Assembly (NCBI RefSeq): GCF_000379765.1
Contig: NZ_KB903443.1
Location: 458,952 to 522,951 of the forward strand
DNA: 64,000 nucleotides
Source: Flexithrix dorotheae DSM 6795
Lineage (GTDB): Bacteria > Bacteroidota > Bacteroidia > Cytophagales > Flammeovirgaceae
Direction: 5' to 3'
Positions 37,861 through 47,600 of this stretch are shown one piece after another. Numbering within the stretch: position 1 is the first letter of the stretch; each line of letters begins with the position of its first letter. The position numbers were made by a program, and so were the translations under genes. The notes beneath the pieces are model-generated. The model searched no databases, was not told the DNA's origin, and saw only the letters and a program-made list of their open reading frames with translations.

Positions 37861-38292
37861 ATGGAAATAGAGAAGTTACTTTTTGAGGTTATTGATTTCA
37901 TTTCAAAATCCACCAAGGAGAATAAAGAATCGGTATTGAGCGAAGACGAATTTTCAAAACTTACCATAAATCAGTATTATTACCTTGATTTGATAGACCG
38001 TTTAGGTAAACCTACCTTTACTGAACTTGCTGAAGCATTGCAGATTACCAAGCCTTCTGTTTCGGCAATTGTGAATAAACTGGTGGATAAAGGTTATATC
38101 ATCAAAGTTCAGTCTGAAGATGATCAGAGGAGTTATAATTTGCATGTAACGGATAAAGGTAAAACAATTATTGAAGCTGAAAATAAAATTTATCGCGCCT
38201 TTGCCCTGCACATACGGACAACTCTTAATGAAGAGGAATTAACAAGTTTTTCCAATATCCTTGAGAAAATTCTCAAAAATCTTCCCCGCTAA
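37861..38292 (+). CDS. MarR family transcriptional regulator
   Basis: A 143-residue winged-helix protein. The helix-turn-helix lies in PTFTELAEALQITKPSVSAIVNKLVDKGYI (about 57-86), and the wing in SEDDQRSYNLHVTDKGK (about 90-106). These are typical MarR/SlyA features, and the long N- and C-terminal helices would form the dimer interface. It probably represses itself and a nearby gene in response to a small ligand. The closest candidate target is the unknown gene 137 bp downstream on the same strand. The ligand is unknown. Confidence 0.92.
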   Translation: MEIEKLLFEVIDFISKSTKENKESVLSEDEFSKLTINQYYYLDLIDRLGKPTFTELAEALQITKPSVSAIVNKLVDKGYIIKVQSEDDQRSYNLHVTDKGKTIIEAENKIYRAFALHIRTTLNEEELTSFSNILEKILKNLPR

Positions 38293-38429
38293 ACTTATTG
38301 CCAAACCATTTTTCAAAGTTTCAGATAAATCTTTTATCGCTGTATTAAGGTTTTACCTTGTCTGATTAGCAATATAGTTTCCTAGCTTATCAGATAAACA
38401 GTGATTAAAAAAATTTAAACTTTACCCCT

Positions 38430-39092
38430 ATGGCAAAGCGTTTACCAATTATGAATTCCTCAGAACTAGAATCATTATTGTACCAAAAGCTTTACGATTT
38501 TTTTTTACAGCATGGATTTGAGATGATGGCCGGTAAAAAACAATTCAGAAAAACCTATGCCGATGGTTTTCAAAATGTGATTTTTTCCATTAGCCAATAT
38601 GATGAAGAGTTTTTTATTGATATGAATATCGGCATTCGCTTTTCACTGGTGGAAGATATTGCCCAACAATTTCTGGATAACCATAAAGAGTATCATCAGG
38701 ACTCCAACACCTTAATTATTTCCATAGGAAAATTTACCAGGAATAAATATTTCCGGTATAAAATTATGGACCTTGAAGATTTAAATTTTACGGTTGAGGA
38801 AATTCAGCTCTTTTTACACAATGAGGGTTTTGGCTTCCTCAATAAAACAAGTAATCTGGAAACGCTGGATACCATTCTTAATAAATTCCCCAAAAAACCA
38901 TGTAAATATTTATACAATCAGAATCACCGGTGTTTTAAAGGAATTATAGTGGCCAAACTAAGGAATAACCCAAAGTTTCTGGAATTAGTAAAAATTTACA
39001 AGGAACAACTCAAAATCTCTGGAGTTTCCAAACCTATGTTCCAAAAATTCGAAAGACTAGCTGGTTTCCTGGCAACCTATTCAGTGAATTAG
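38430..39092 (+). CDS. Hypothetical protein (220 aa), marR neighbour
   Basis: I do not recognise this family. The 220-residue protein has no signal peptide or membrane helix. The N-terminal half alternates helix and strand: a helix with LYQKLYDFFLQHGFEMM (about 16-32), then strands around NVIFSISQYDEEFFIDMNIGI. This is similar in layout to DUF4304-like proteins, which is only a suggestion. The C-terminal half is helical and Lys-rich with CKYLYNQNHRCF near 163-174. It follows the MarR gene by 137 bp and could be its target. Its stop overlaps the convergent methyltransferase gene by 4 bp, so the two share no room for a terminator. Confidence 0.7.
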   Translation: MAKRLPIMNSSELESLLYQKLYDFFLQHGFEMMAGKKQFRKTYADGFQNVIFSISQYDEEFFIDMNIGIRFSLVEDIAQQFLDNHKEYHQDSNTLIISIGKFTRNKYFRYKIMDLEDLNFTVEEIQLFLHNEGFGFLNKTSNLETLDTILNKFPKKPCKYLYNQNHRCFKGIIVAKLRNNPKFLELVKIYKEQLKISGVSKPMFQKFERLAGFLATYSVN

Positions 39093-40459
39093 AAATTTTT
39101 CCTCAATCGCCAATCCATAGGATAGTAATTATTGAATCTATTGGGCAGTGCTTTAATCCAGCCAAGTACCTGATTTTGGTATTTCATTAAAACCCAACCT
39201 TTTGAGTTCCCTAATTCAAGGTCAAAATCCTGTCTTTTCAAATAATCAATTGCCTGATCATAATTAAGCTCAATTGCCGGAATTCCCTTATTTAAAACAT
39301 TACTGATAGCCAAATGGTGAGAAGGTTGGAATTTGCCATTTTTAAATTTCCCAATATCAACTCCGATAAGTTTTAAAGAAAGAAAATGGGCTAATAACCT
39401 GAAGTCGTGAATATTGGACTTTGGGAAAATGGAAACCTGATCATCATTTAGAATGAAATCATAATATTCCGAATCCTTTATCCATTTCTTGAAAGTGGAT
39501 AAATATTTTTTTGGCATAAACTCCACCTTTCTGGATTTCTTAGGTGTTTTTATTTTTTGATTGGAGATGATTTCCCCTTCTTTTTGGAGGCAGGTAATAA
39601 AAAAACCTTCTCCTTTCACCTTATGAGGATAAAACCGATAACCATAAAAATTTTCGCCCCCAACTTCCTCAGTTACTTCTTCTATTCCCCACTCTTCCTT
39701 TAATGGTATTCGGATTGATTTAAAATTTCCGGTTTCCGCCAGCCATTTTAGATTTTCTTCATTTTCAGCAGTGGCATAAGTACAGGTACTATAAATCAGG
39801 TGCCCACCTGGTTTGATTGTCCTCTCAATGCTTTCCAGAATCTGCTTCTGACGGATGGCACATGATCTTACCAATTGATCCGACCACATTCTCACAGCTT
39901 TTTTATCCTTTCTGAACATCCCCTCCCCTGAACAGGGAGCATCCACCACGGCAACATCAAAAAAAGATTTCAGAGGTTCGAAGTCCTTCGGGCTATTGTT
40001 ACTGACAATACAATTCGAATTTCCCCATCGCTGAATATTTTCAATAAGAGGATTAACCCTTTTGGTTACAATTTCATTGGAAACCAGCATTCCTTTTTCA
40101 CCAATAAAAGAGCTAATTAAGGTACTTTTCCCACCAGGGGCTGCGCATAAGTCCAGTATTTTCGGAGCCTCATCCAGTCGGGTGGCCTGTCTCAACACCG
40201 TATCCAAAAACATGGAAGAAGCTTCCTGCACATAATAGCTTCCATTGAAAATAAGCGGGTCTTTATAAAAATCCGGTCTTTCCTCCAGATAAAATCCATT
40301 CGCACACCAGGGAACTTCCTGGCAGTCCTCAAACTGTTTTATTTTTTTATTCGGATTAAGTCTTAAAGAAACCGGTGAATCACCCTCCAGAATTTGAAAC
40401 AATTCCTGGGAATCTTCAAGTTGTGTTTGAATTCTATTTTTAAAATCTTCAGGTAACAA
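39089..40459 (-). CDS. rRNA cytosine-C5 methyltransferase, RsmB/RsmF (NOL1/NOP2/sun) type
   Basis: A 456-residue SAM-dependent RNA methyltransferase. The catalytic core shows LDLCAAPGGKST (about 100-111, SAM loop), VVDAPCSGEGMFRKD (about 171-185) and IYSTCTY (about 222-228); the last two provide the two cysteines of m5C methyltransferases. The C-terminal region (about 310-456) resembles the YebU/RsmF PUA-like extension, so RsmF (16S C1407) is a closer guess than RsmB. It is a single gene on the minus strand whose 3' end overlaps the convergent hypothetical gene by 4 bp. The next upstream minus-strand gene is the DUF4296 lipoprotein. Confidence 0.92.
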   Translation of the reverse strand: MLPEDFKNRIQTQLEDSQELFQILEGDSPVSLRLNPNKKIKQFEDCQEVPWCANGFYLEERPDFYKDPLIFNGSYYVQEASSMFLDTVLRQATRLDEAPKILDLCAAPGGKSTLISSFIGEKGMLVSNEIVTKRVNPLIENIQRWGNSNCIVSNNSPKDFEPLKSFFDVAVVDAPCSGEGMFRKDKKAVRMWSDQLVRSCAIRQKQILESIERTIKPGGHLIYSTCTYATAENEENLKWLAETGNFKSIRIPLKEEWGIEEVTEEVGGENFYGYRFYPHKVKGEGFFITCLQKEGEIISNQKIKTPKKSRKVEFMPKKYLSTFKKWIKDSEYYDFILNDDQVSIFPKSNIHDFRLLAHFLSLKLIGVDIGKFKNGKFQPSHHLAISNVLNKGIPAIELNYDQAIDYLKRQDFDLELGNSKGWVLMKYQNQVLGWIKALPNRFNNYYPMDWRLRKNF

Positions 40460-40525
40460 ATTTCTTTTTTTAATAAGGGATAATTTAAACTATTCGTTGA
40501 GGGTAATTTAACAATGGCTCCCCTA

Positions 40526-40894
40526 CTATTTTTTATTTTTTTCTTCCTCCAGCATTTTTTGCATTTTTCCCAGGCTATCAACCACTTGCTTGTATATATC
40601 CCTCATTTCCGAAATATTTTCCATATAAAAATCATGGCTTTGTTTGAAGGTAAGACTATCAATTCCAAACTCATCAAAAATCTCATCTTCATAAAGTCTG
40701 TAAATAGCCACTTGTTCTCTTTTAGGTTTTCCTTTTACATCATTGGTTTTTGCTTCCGACAAATGAATATTAATCAAAACCTTCACCATTTCCTCTTCTG
40801 AAAGTATGCCATCAGGAATATCTCTTTTTTTGGGACCGTAACAAGAAACCATTAAAAATATAAGACTAACAAGAAAAAATAATCTGCTGAACAT
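40526..40894 (-). CDS. DUF4296 domain lipoprotein
   Basis: A 122-residue predicted lipoprotein (FLVSLIFLMVSC, Cys at 18 from the chosen start) followed by a helical domain with ILSEEEMVKVLINIHLSEA (about 28-46) and DSLTFKQSHDFYMENISEMRDIY (about 78-100). This pattern is the DUF4296 family, common in Bacteroidota, function unknown. The C-terminus is Lys/Glu-rich. The ATG at 40894 is preferred over the in-frame TTG 40912 because it starts the signal. It lies 66 bp upstream of the methyltransferase on the same strand. Confidence 0.88.
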   Translation of the reverse strand: MFSRLFFLVSLIFLMVSCYGPKKRDIPDGILSEEEMVKVLINIHLSEAKTNDVKGKPKREQVAIYRLYEDEIFDEFGIDSLTFKQSHDFYMENISEMRDIYKQVVDSLGKMQKMLEEEKNKK

Positions 40895-41203
40895 ATTTGA
40901 AGGAATTATCAATTAATTTGAAGTTGTATAAAGCTACATTTTCCACCTAAAATTAAAATATTTAAAAAATTAAAATTTAACCACACAACTTCATCTAAAG
41001 AATTCAATAGCTTAGAACTACAAAGGTGCTAAACCTAACTCAAGAGTTTGGGAAATTTTGAAGAAATATGCGAAAGTGGTGAAGTTAAAAACTGTTAAAT
41101 AGGATTATTTGGTTTCTTATCAGTAATTTGGCTTTTATTTTTGATTAGACTACCCTCATCCCGTATTTTTTTTATTATCCTTTTGCCAATATTCCATTAA
41201 TAT
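40895..41203. other. Divergent intergenic region, 309 bp
   Basis: An AT-rich spacer between the DUF4296 gene and the DUF58 gene, with no clean promoter match, ORF or hairpin. It is also where moxR would be expected to end in a standard bat operon, but no coding remnant is visible. Confidence 0.5.
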
Positions 41204-42085
41204 ATGAGTGATTTAAAGCAAATTATCAAAAAACTTCAGCATTACGAAATTAGAATCAGGAAGGCTATTAATTCTCAGATGCAGGGAGATTTCCACTCTG
41301 TTTTTAAGGGTTCGGGGTTAATTTTTGATGATGTAAGAACATATCAGTATGGAGATGATGTGCGCCATATCGACTGGCATGCTTCTGCAAAAGGACATGG
41401 TACTTTTATAAAAACTTTTAAAGAAGAAAAGGAACAAAATATCTTCTTTATTCTCGATGTGAGTGCCTCCCAGGAAATAGGAAAGGAAAATAATCAAAAA
41501 ATTGATGTAAGTAAAGAAATTTGTGGTGTGCTTACGCTATCGGCCGTCAAAGAGGATAGTTCTACCGGATTGCTTTGTTTTAGTGACAAAAAGGAAAAAT
41601 ACATTAAACCAGACAAGGGAATAAAGCATGGGTACGAAATGATTAATACACTTTTTAATCTTAAACCATCTTCCCTAAAAACCGACATCAATAAGGCCAT
41701 GTCTCTTGCCTTATCTTTCACCAAAAGAAAAAGCATGATGGTGATTATTTCGGATTTCTTAGATGAAAATTATGAAAGGAACCTAAAAGCTATTGCCAGA
41801 AAGCACGACCTGATCGTAATCCATATTGCCGATGACCGGGAAACACAATTGCCCAACCTTGGTATTATTCCCCTTTATGAAAAGGAATCAAAACAAACTG
41901 TTTGGGTAAATACTTCCTCCAAACATTTTAGAAAAAATATCGATCAATATTATCAGGGAGGCAGGGAAGAACTTCAAAATATTTGCAAACGAAACAACGC
42001 TAATTATCTTTACATCAATACCAAAGAAGATTATGTTCCAAAGCTTATCAAGCTTTTTAAAATCAGAAATAAATACAGAAAATAA
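41204..42085 (+). CDS. DUF58 domain protein (vWA-like, bat cluster)
   Basis: A 293-residue cytoplasmic DUF58 protein. The family signature spans FKGSGLIFDDVRTYQYGDDV (about 34-53), then RHIDWHASA. A vWA-like fold follows with the MIDAS-type motif D85-V-S87-A-S89 in FFILDVSAS. Members usually accompany MoxR ATPases and vWA proteins in stress/aerotolerance (bat) operons, where they may hand MoxR-remodelled substrates to the membrane. Here no moxR is adjacent: the gene on the left is on the opposite strand. It leads the cluster DUF58, membrane protein, BatA, with 117 bp to the next gene. Confidence 0.92.
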   Translation: MSDLKQIIKKLQHYEIRIRKAINSQMQGDFHSVFKGSGLIFDDVRTYQYGDDVRHIDWHASAKGHGTFIKTFKEEKEQNIFFILDVSASQEIGKENNQKIDVSKEICGVLTLSAVKEDSSTGLLCFSDKKEKYIKPDKGIKHGYEMINTLFNLKPSSLKTDINKAMSLALSFTKRKSMMVIISDFLDENYERNLKAIARKHDLIVIHIADDRETQLPNLGIIPLYEKESKQTVWVNTSSKHFRKNIDQYYQGGREELQNICKRNNANYLYINTKEDYVPKLIKLFKIRNKYRK

Positions 42086-42202
42086 TTTAATCATTAAGAC
42101 CACTTATATTTGAAATTTTACCGATTTCACTTATTAACCACTGTTACCTCAATTACATTAAATAAGTCCCTGGACTTTGAGTTGCCCATATCAATTACTT
42201 AG

Positions 42203-43093
42203 ATGATTATAAAATTTTTATATATTCTTCTCTTCAATTTTTTAATACTATTTCAGGCCATTGCCCAGGACGGACAACCCCATGCCAGATTCTTAAAAGA
42301 TAGTGTGAAAATTGGGGAACCGGTAAAATATGTGATCGGTTTTAGGCACGATCCCAATTTGGAAATTATCTTCCCGGATTCAACTTATAATTTTGCTCCC
42401 TTTGAATTTGTAAGTAAATCATTTTTTCCCACTTCCACCGATGAAAATGGCAGTTATGATAGCGTAATCTATGAACTTTCCACCTTCGAGCTTGATAGAA
42501 TTCAGTATCTTTCAGTTCCCATAGAAGGGATGAATCAGGGAGAAAAAGTAGACTATCGACCAGGACTGGACAGTGTAGTGCTGGTAGAAGTAATTACCGT
42601 TTTGCCAGATTCAATTGAGGAAGTAGTAAAGCCAAATACCACAATGGCTATAATCGATAAGGAATTTGATCATTTCCAATTTTGGATGGGTGTGGGTGCT
42701 GGATTGGCAATTATCGTGGTTATCTTTTTAGCTTTTGGCAAACAATTCAAAAAATCCTTTTTATTGGGAAAATTACGCAATCAACACAACAGGTTTATTT
42801 CCACCTTTGAGAAATATTTGAAAAGTGCCAAAGAAAAAACCGAACTGGAAAAGGCATTGGTAACCTGGAAAAATTACTCAGGAAAATTAGTAAAACTTCC
42901 TTTGGCCAGTTTCACATCGAAAGAGATTTTTGCCAGTTTGGAAAATGAGGATTTGTTTAAAGCTCTCAAAAATTTAGACCGGGCAATTTATGCAGGAAAA
43001 ACGGAAAATGAGACCGAGCACAACCTGGTTGTTTTAAGAGACTTTGCCATAAAAATTTATAACAAGAAAGTAGAGGAAATAAAAAATGGATAG
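42203..43093 (+). CDS. Secreted/membrane protein of bat cluster
   Basis: A 296-residue protein with a signal peptide (ending IAQD, about 22), a periplasmic beta-rich region up to about 145, one membrane helix (about 154-175, WMGVGAGLAIIVVIFLAF) and a cytoplasmic helical C-terminus. This layout is that of the small membrane protein commonly found between the DUF58 and vWA genes in Bacteroidota bat clusters; I do not know a specific name with confidence. The reading frame overlaps the next gene by 8 bp, which indicates translational coupling with BatA and a joint function in the membrane. Confidence 0.78.
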   Translation: MIIKFLYILLFNFLILFQAIAQDGQPHARFLKDSVKIGEPVKYVIGFRHDPNLEIIFPDSTYNFAPFEFVSKSFFPTSTDENGSYDSVIYELSTFELDRIQYLSVPIEGMNQGEKVDYRPGLDSVVLVEVITVLPDSIEEVVKPNTTMAIIDKEFDHFQFWMGVGAGLAIIVVIFLAFGKQFKKSFLLGKLRNQHNRFISTFEKYLKSAKEKTELEKALVTWKNYSGKLVKLPLASFTSKEIFASLENEDLFKALKNLDRAIYAGKTENETEHNLVVLRDFAIKIYNKKVEEIKNG

Positions 43094-44132
43094 TTTTGGA
43101 ATTGGAGACGTATGGAGCCTGCAATGGTTTATGCCAGATACCCTTATGGCATTTGACTGGGCGAATAAAATATTCCTTTATCTTATTGCCGTCATTCCCC
43201 TAATCTTTGTTTTAAGATGGTTTGTGATTTATCAAATTCGTCAAAAACTTGATATTGCCTTGCCTAAAAACAAAGCACGGAAAAGCACATCGGCAATCCT
43301 CAGATTTGTTCCTCCTCTTCTTCTGGCAGGATCTGCACTCTTTTTATTAGTCTCTCTGGCAAGACCACAACGGTCTAATGAAAAGGTTGAGCAGTACTCC
43401 GAAGGTATCGATATTATGCTGGTTCTGGACATTTCTGAATCCATGCAAATAGAAGATTTTATTCCCAATCGACTTGATGCCGCTAAAAAAGTAGCTAACA
43501 GTTTTATTTCTGGCAGATTTCAGGACAGAATTGGGTTGGTTATTTTTTCGGGAGAAGCCATATCCTACTCACCACTTACTACAGATTATGAATTACTCAA
43601 TTCTCTGATTGATGATATTGACTTTAAAATGATTGAAAAAGGCGGAACTGCTATCGGTCTTGCTATAGGCGTAACTATAAATAGAATGAAGTCTTCTACC
43701 TCAAAATCAAAAGTCATGATATTGCTCAGTGACGGAGAAAATACTGCCGGAAGTATTGACCCGATTACTGCAGCCAACCTGGCAAAAGATCAGGGAATTA
43801 AGATGTATACCATTGGGGTGGGAAAAGAGGGGAAAGTTCCTTTTGGAACTGATATGTTCGGAAGAAGGCAATACATAGAGCAAAGCCTCGATGAAACTGT
43901 TCTGAAACAAATTGCCGAAATTGGTGAAGGTAGATATTTCAGGGCCACCAATAATAAAGCACTCGATGAGATTTTTAAAATAATTGATGAATATGAAAAG
44001 GCAGAAATAAAGGAAACCCGTTTTCAGGACACCAAAGATTACTATTTTATCTACTTATTGCTCTCGATTATTCTGTTTCTTTTATTTCTAGGAACTAAAA
44101 GTACCTTTATGGTGAATGCCATGGAAGATTAG
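43086..44132 (+). CDS. batA: BatA-type vWA membrane protein
   Basis: A 348-residue protein with membrane helices at about 28-50 and 75-92, a periplasm-facing vWA domain and a C-terminal helix (about 321-340), the standard BatA topology. The MIDAS is complete: D115-I-S117-E-S119 in LVLDISESM, a Thr in PLTTDYEL (about 155-162) and DGENTAG (about 219-225). It overlaps the previous gene by 8 bp. In Bacteroidota, bat proteins influence oxidative-stress tolerance and envelope integrity, though the mechanism is uncertain. The expected downstream batB (second vWA), batC (TPR) and batD are not present; a small secreted gene and then secA follow. Confidence 0.92.
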   Translation: MDSFGIGDVWSLQWFMPDTLMAFDWANKIFLYLIAVIPLIFVLRWFVIYQIRQKLDIALPKNKARKSTSAILRFVPPLLLAGSALFLLVSLARPQRSNEKVEQYSEGIDIMLVLDISESMQIEDFIPNRLDAAKKVANSFISGRFQDRIGLVIFSGEAISYSPLTTDYELLNSLIDDIDFKMIEKGGTAIGLAIGVTINRMKSSTSKSKVMILLSDGENTAGSIDPITAANLAKDQGIKMYTIGVGKEGKVPFGTDMFGRRQYIEQSLDETVLKQIAEIGEGRYFRATNNKALDEIFKIIDEYEKAEIKETRFQDTKDYYFIYLLLSIILFLLFLGTKSTFMVNAMED

Positions 44133-44226
44133 CATTTTGGAACCAGAAAGAACGAAAATACGTAAAATAAAGGCTTAGTTATTTTGAAAATACTGCTGTA
44201 AATTCTTTCAACTAAACCAAATACTC

Positions 44227-44604
44227 ATGAAACCAACTAATAAATATATATTATTATTCAATCTTTTTTTTGTTATCAACTTTGCCTGTGCTCAGGTAAA
44301 TGAAGAAGATTGGCAGGAATTAAGTACTCAGGATGGGGTTGAATTTGTTTGGATGAAAACTTCTTCCAAAATCAGTGGAAATCTTAATGTGGTGATTCGG
44401 GTGAAGAATACCAATCCCTATAAAGTATTTGTTGCCTTTGAGCCTGCATTTATTTGTGCAGGTAATCAGGAAGAAAATCAGCCTAAAGAAGAAATTTATC
44501 TGGAATCGAATGCGGAACCTTCCCTTCATTCTTTTAGGGTTTGTACTTTGGAAAATGAACCTGAAGTAAAATTAAAAAACCTGGTTATTAAGCAGGAAAA
44601 TTAG
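44227..44604 (+). CDS. Small secreted protein, unknown
   Basis: A 125-residue protein with a signal peptide (MKPTNKYILL... ending FACAQ). The mature part is beta-rich: EFVWMKTSSKISGNLNVVIRVKNTNPYKVFV (about 39-69) reads like an Ig-like or Fn3-like single domain, with two cysteines that could form a disulfide. I do not recognise it. It lies 94 bp after batA on the same strand and may be part of the same transcript. A terminator follows. Confidence 0.7.
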   Translation: MKPTNKYILLFNLFFVINFACAQVNEEDWQELSTQDGVEFVWMKTSSKISGNLNVVIRVKNTNPYKVFVAFEPAFICAGNQEENQPKEEIYLESNAEPSLHSFRVCTLENEPEVKLKNLVIKQEN

Positions 44605-44624
44605 AATTTGAAAAGATTCTGGTT

Positions 44625-44668
44625 CAACAAAAAAGCCATAAGAAAATGATCTTATGGCTTTTTTGTTG
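44625..44668. terminator. Bidirectional terminator between bat cluster and secA
   Basis: A perfect stem of about 19 bp runs from CAACAAAAAAGCC to GGCTTTTTTGTTG, with a short loop. Its A/T tracts suit both convergent transcripts. Confidence 0.95.
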
Positions 44669-44682
44669 ATTAAAACTGTAGT

Positions 44683-47600
44683 TTAATCCTCCACTACCAC
44701 ACATTTATTTTCTTCCACATCTTTTTCTACAGTCTTGAATTTAACCTTTTCTTTGATGGTACCATCAGGATATTTCACCGTTACCTTGTCATTCCTGCCA
44801 AAAGTTTTTGTGGTATGTCTTGGCTTAGTAATTTCCACTTCACGTTGTGGAGCATTTGCCTGCTGACCGTTTCCTCCACCCGATAGCAATGATCTGGATT
44901 CAGCTTTACTTTCCCTAAGTCGTTGGGCCCTTTGCCTGGCTTGCTGAGCACTCTGAACCTCCGATGGATTGGAAATTGGAATATCTGCTTTAGAAAGAAA
45001 TGAAATGGTATCGGTATTCATACTTCCTATGAAATCCTTAAACAGTTCAAAAGCTTCAAACTTGTAAATTACCAGAGGATCCTTTTGTTCGAATCTCGCA
45101 TTCTGCACCTGTTCCTTCAATTCGTCCATCTCCCTCAAATGTTCCTTCCATCCCTGATCAATAATTCCAAGTGAAATACTCTGTTCCATTGATTTAATCA
45201 AAGATTTGCAATTGCTGCCCTTGGCCTTTTCAAGGTTTGTGACCACATTTATTTGTTTTGCTCCATCTGTAAATGGAACTACAATATCTTCTACAGTTCC
45301 ACCTCTTTCCTCAAAAGTTCCTGCAATTACAGGGTAAGTCTTTTTCTTTATGTCTTCACATTTTTGAACATATTTATGATAAGCCTGGTCATAAAGTTTA
45401 TCAGTTAAAGCGGTAACATCTCCTTTATTAAATTCATCTTCGCTTATTTCAGGAGTTATTCCAAAAGAATGAAGTGCATTAAGTTCAAATCCCTCGTAAT
45501 CCCCTACAGTACTCTCAATCACACTTTTAGCAGAATCATAGAAGAACCTCATGATATCCAGCTCAAGTCTTTCTCCCTGAAGGGCATTTTTTCTTCTTTT
45601 GTAAATCACTTCCCTTTGGAAATTCATCACATCATCATATTCCAATAGTCTTTTCCTTATGGAGAAGTTATTTTCCTCTACTTTCCTTTGCGCTCTTTCT
45701 ATAGACTTGGTGATCATGGAATGCTGAATCACTTCACCTTCTTCCAAGCCTAGTCTGTCCATTACTCTGGCAATTCTGTCTGAGCCAAATAACCTCATTA
45801 GGTTATCTTCCAAACTGACAAAAAACTGACTTGATCCCGGGTCACCCTGTCTACCAGATCTACCTCTCAGCTGCCTGTCTACCCTTCGGGATTCATGCCT
45901 TTCCGTACCTACAATTGCCAAACCTCCTGCTTTCTTAGAATCAGGATGAAGTTTAATATCGGTACCCCTACCTGCCATGTTGGTGGCAATGGTGACAGTT
46001 CCGGGCAAACCAGCACTGGCTACTACTTCTGCCTCTCTGGCATGCTGCTTGGCATTTAATACCTGATGGGGTATCTTACGGATACTTAATAATCTGCTTA
46101 AAATTTCAGAATTTTCTACAGAAGTTGTACCTACCAATACAGGTCTTCCAGCTTCCACCAACTCCTGAATTTCTTCTGTAACAGCATTGAATTTATCCCT
46201 CAATGTCTTATAAACCTTATCCTCCCTGTCTGCCCTTTGAATAGGCCTGTTCGTTGGAATAACTACTACATCAAGCTTATAAATTTCCCAAAATTCGCCT
46301 GCTTCAGTTTCTGCTGTACCTGTCATACCGGCAAGCTTATGGTACATTCTGAAATAATTTTGTAGGGTAACTGTAGCGTAAGTCTGGGTGGCATCTTCCA
46401 CTTTTACATTTTCCTTAGCTTCCAGTGCCTGGTGAAGTCCATCAGAATATCTTCTTCCTTCCATCACCCTACCAGTTTGCTCATCTACAATTTTCACCTT
46501 GGAGTCTACAATTATATAGTCAACATCTTTTTCGAAAAGTGTATAAGCCTTTAGTAGCTGGTTAATGGTGTGAATTCTCTGGGTTTTGGCCGTATAATCA
46601 GAAATCAGTTCATCTTTTAACCTGATTTTTTCTTTTTCTTCTACGTCCATTTTATCAATCTCATCCAGCCCAACCCCAATATCCGGCAACACAAAGAATG
46701 ATTTGTCTTCCCCTTCGTGAGTAATTAACTCTAAACCTTTTTCGGTAAGGTCAATCACATTGTTTTTCTCATCAATGGTAAAGTATAATGGCTCATCGGC
46801 TTTTGGCATTAACTTCGCATTCTCCTGCAAATAGAAATTTTCCGTCTTTTGCATTTTTTGCTTAATGCCCATTTCACTCAAATACTTAATCAATGGTTTG
46901 TATCTTGGCAAACCTCTGTGAGCCCTTAAAAGCGCCAAACCTCCGTCTTCATCATTTCCTTCGGCAATAAGCTTTTTAGCCGTTTTCAGGTATTCAGAAG
47001 TTAATTTTTTTTGTGCCTCAACAATTTTCTGAATCCTTGGTTTTAGGTCGTTATATTCCTGTTCATCACCCTTGGGTACTGGCCCGGAAATAATCAGTGG
47101 AGTTCTGGCATCATCAATCAACACAGAGTCAACCTCATCCACCATTGTAAAATGATGCCTTTTTTGTACCTGTTCGTCCAGGCTTCTGGCCATGTTATCC
47201 CGGAGATAATCAAAACCAAATTCATTATTAGTTCCGTAAGTGATATCAGCCTGATACGCCTGCTTTCTGGCATCAGAATGCGGTTGATATTTATCTATAC
47301 AATCCACCTTCAGGCCATGAAATTCCATTAAAGGAGCCATCCATTCTGAGTCCCTTTTCGCCAGATAATCGTTCACAGTTACTATATGTACGCCTCTTCT
47401 GGCCAAGGCATTTAGATAGGCAGGTAAGGTTGCAACAAGCGTTTTTCCCTCACCAGTAGCCATCTCTGCAATTTTCCCCTGGTGGAGAACAATACCTCCA
47501 ATCAACTGAACATCGAAGTGGATCATATTCCAGGTGATTTCCGTTCCGGCAGCATCCCACTTATTCACCCATTTGGCTTTCCCTCCAGAAATCGTAACAT

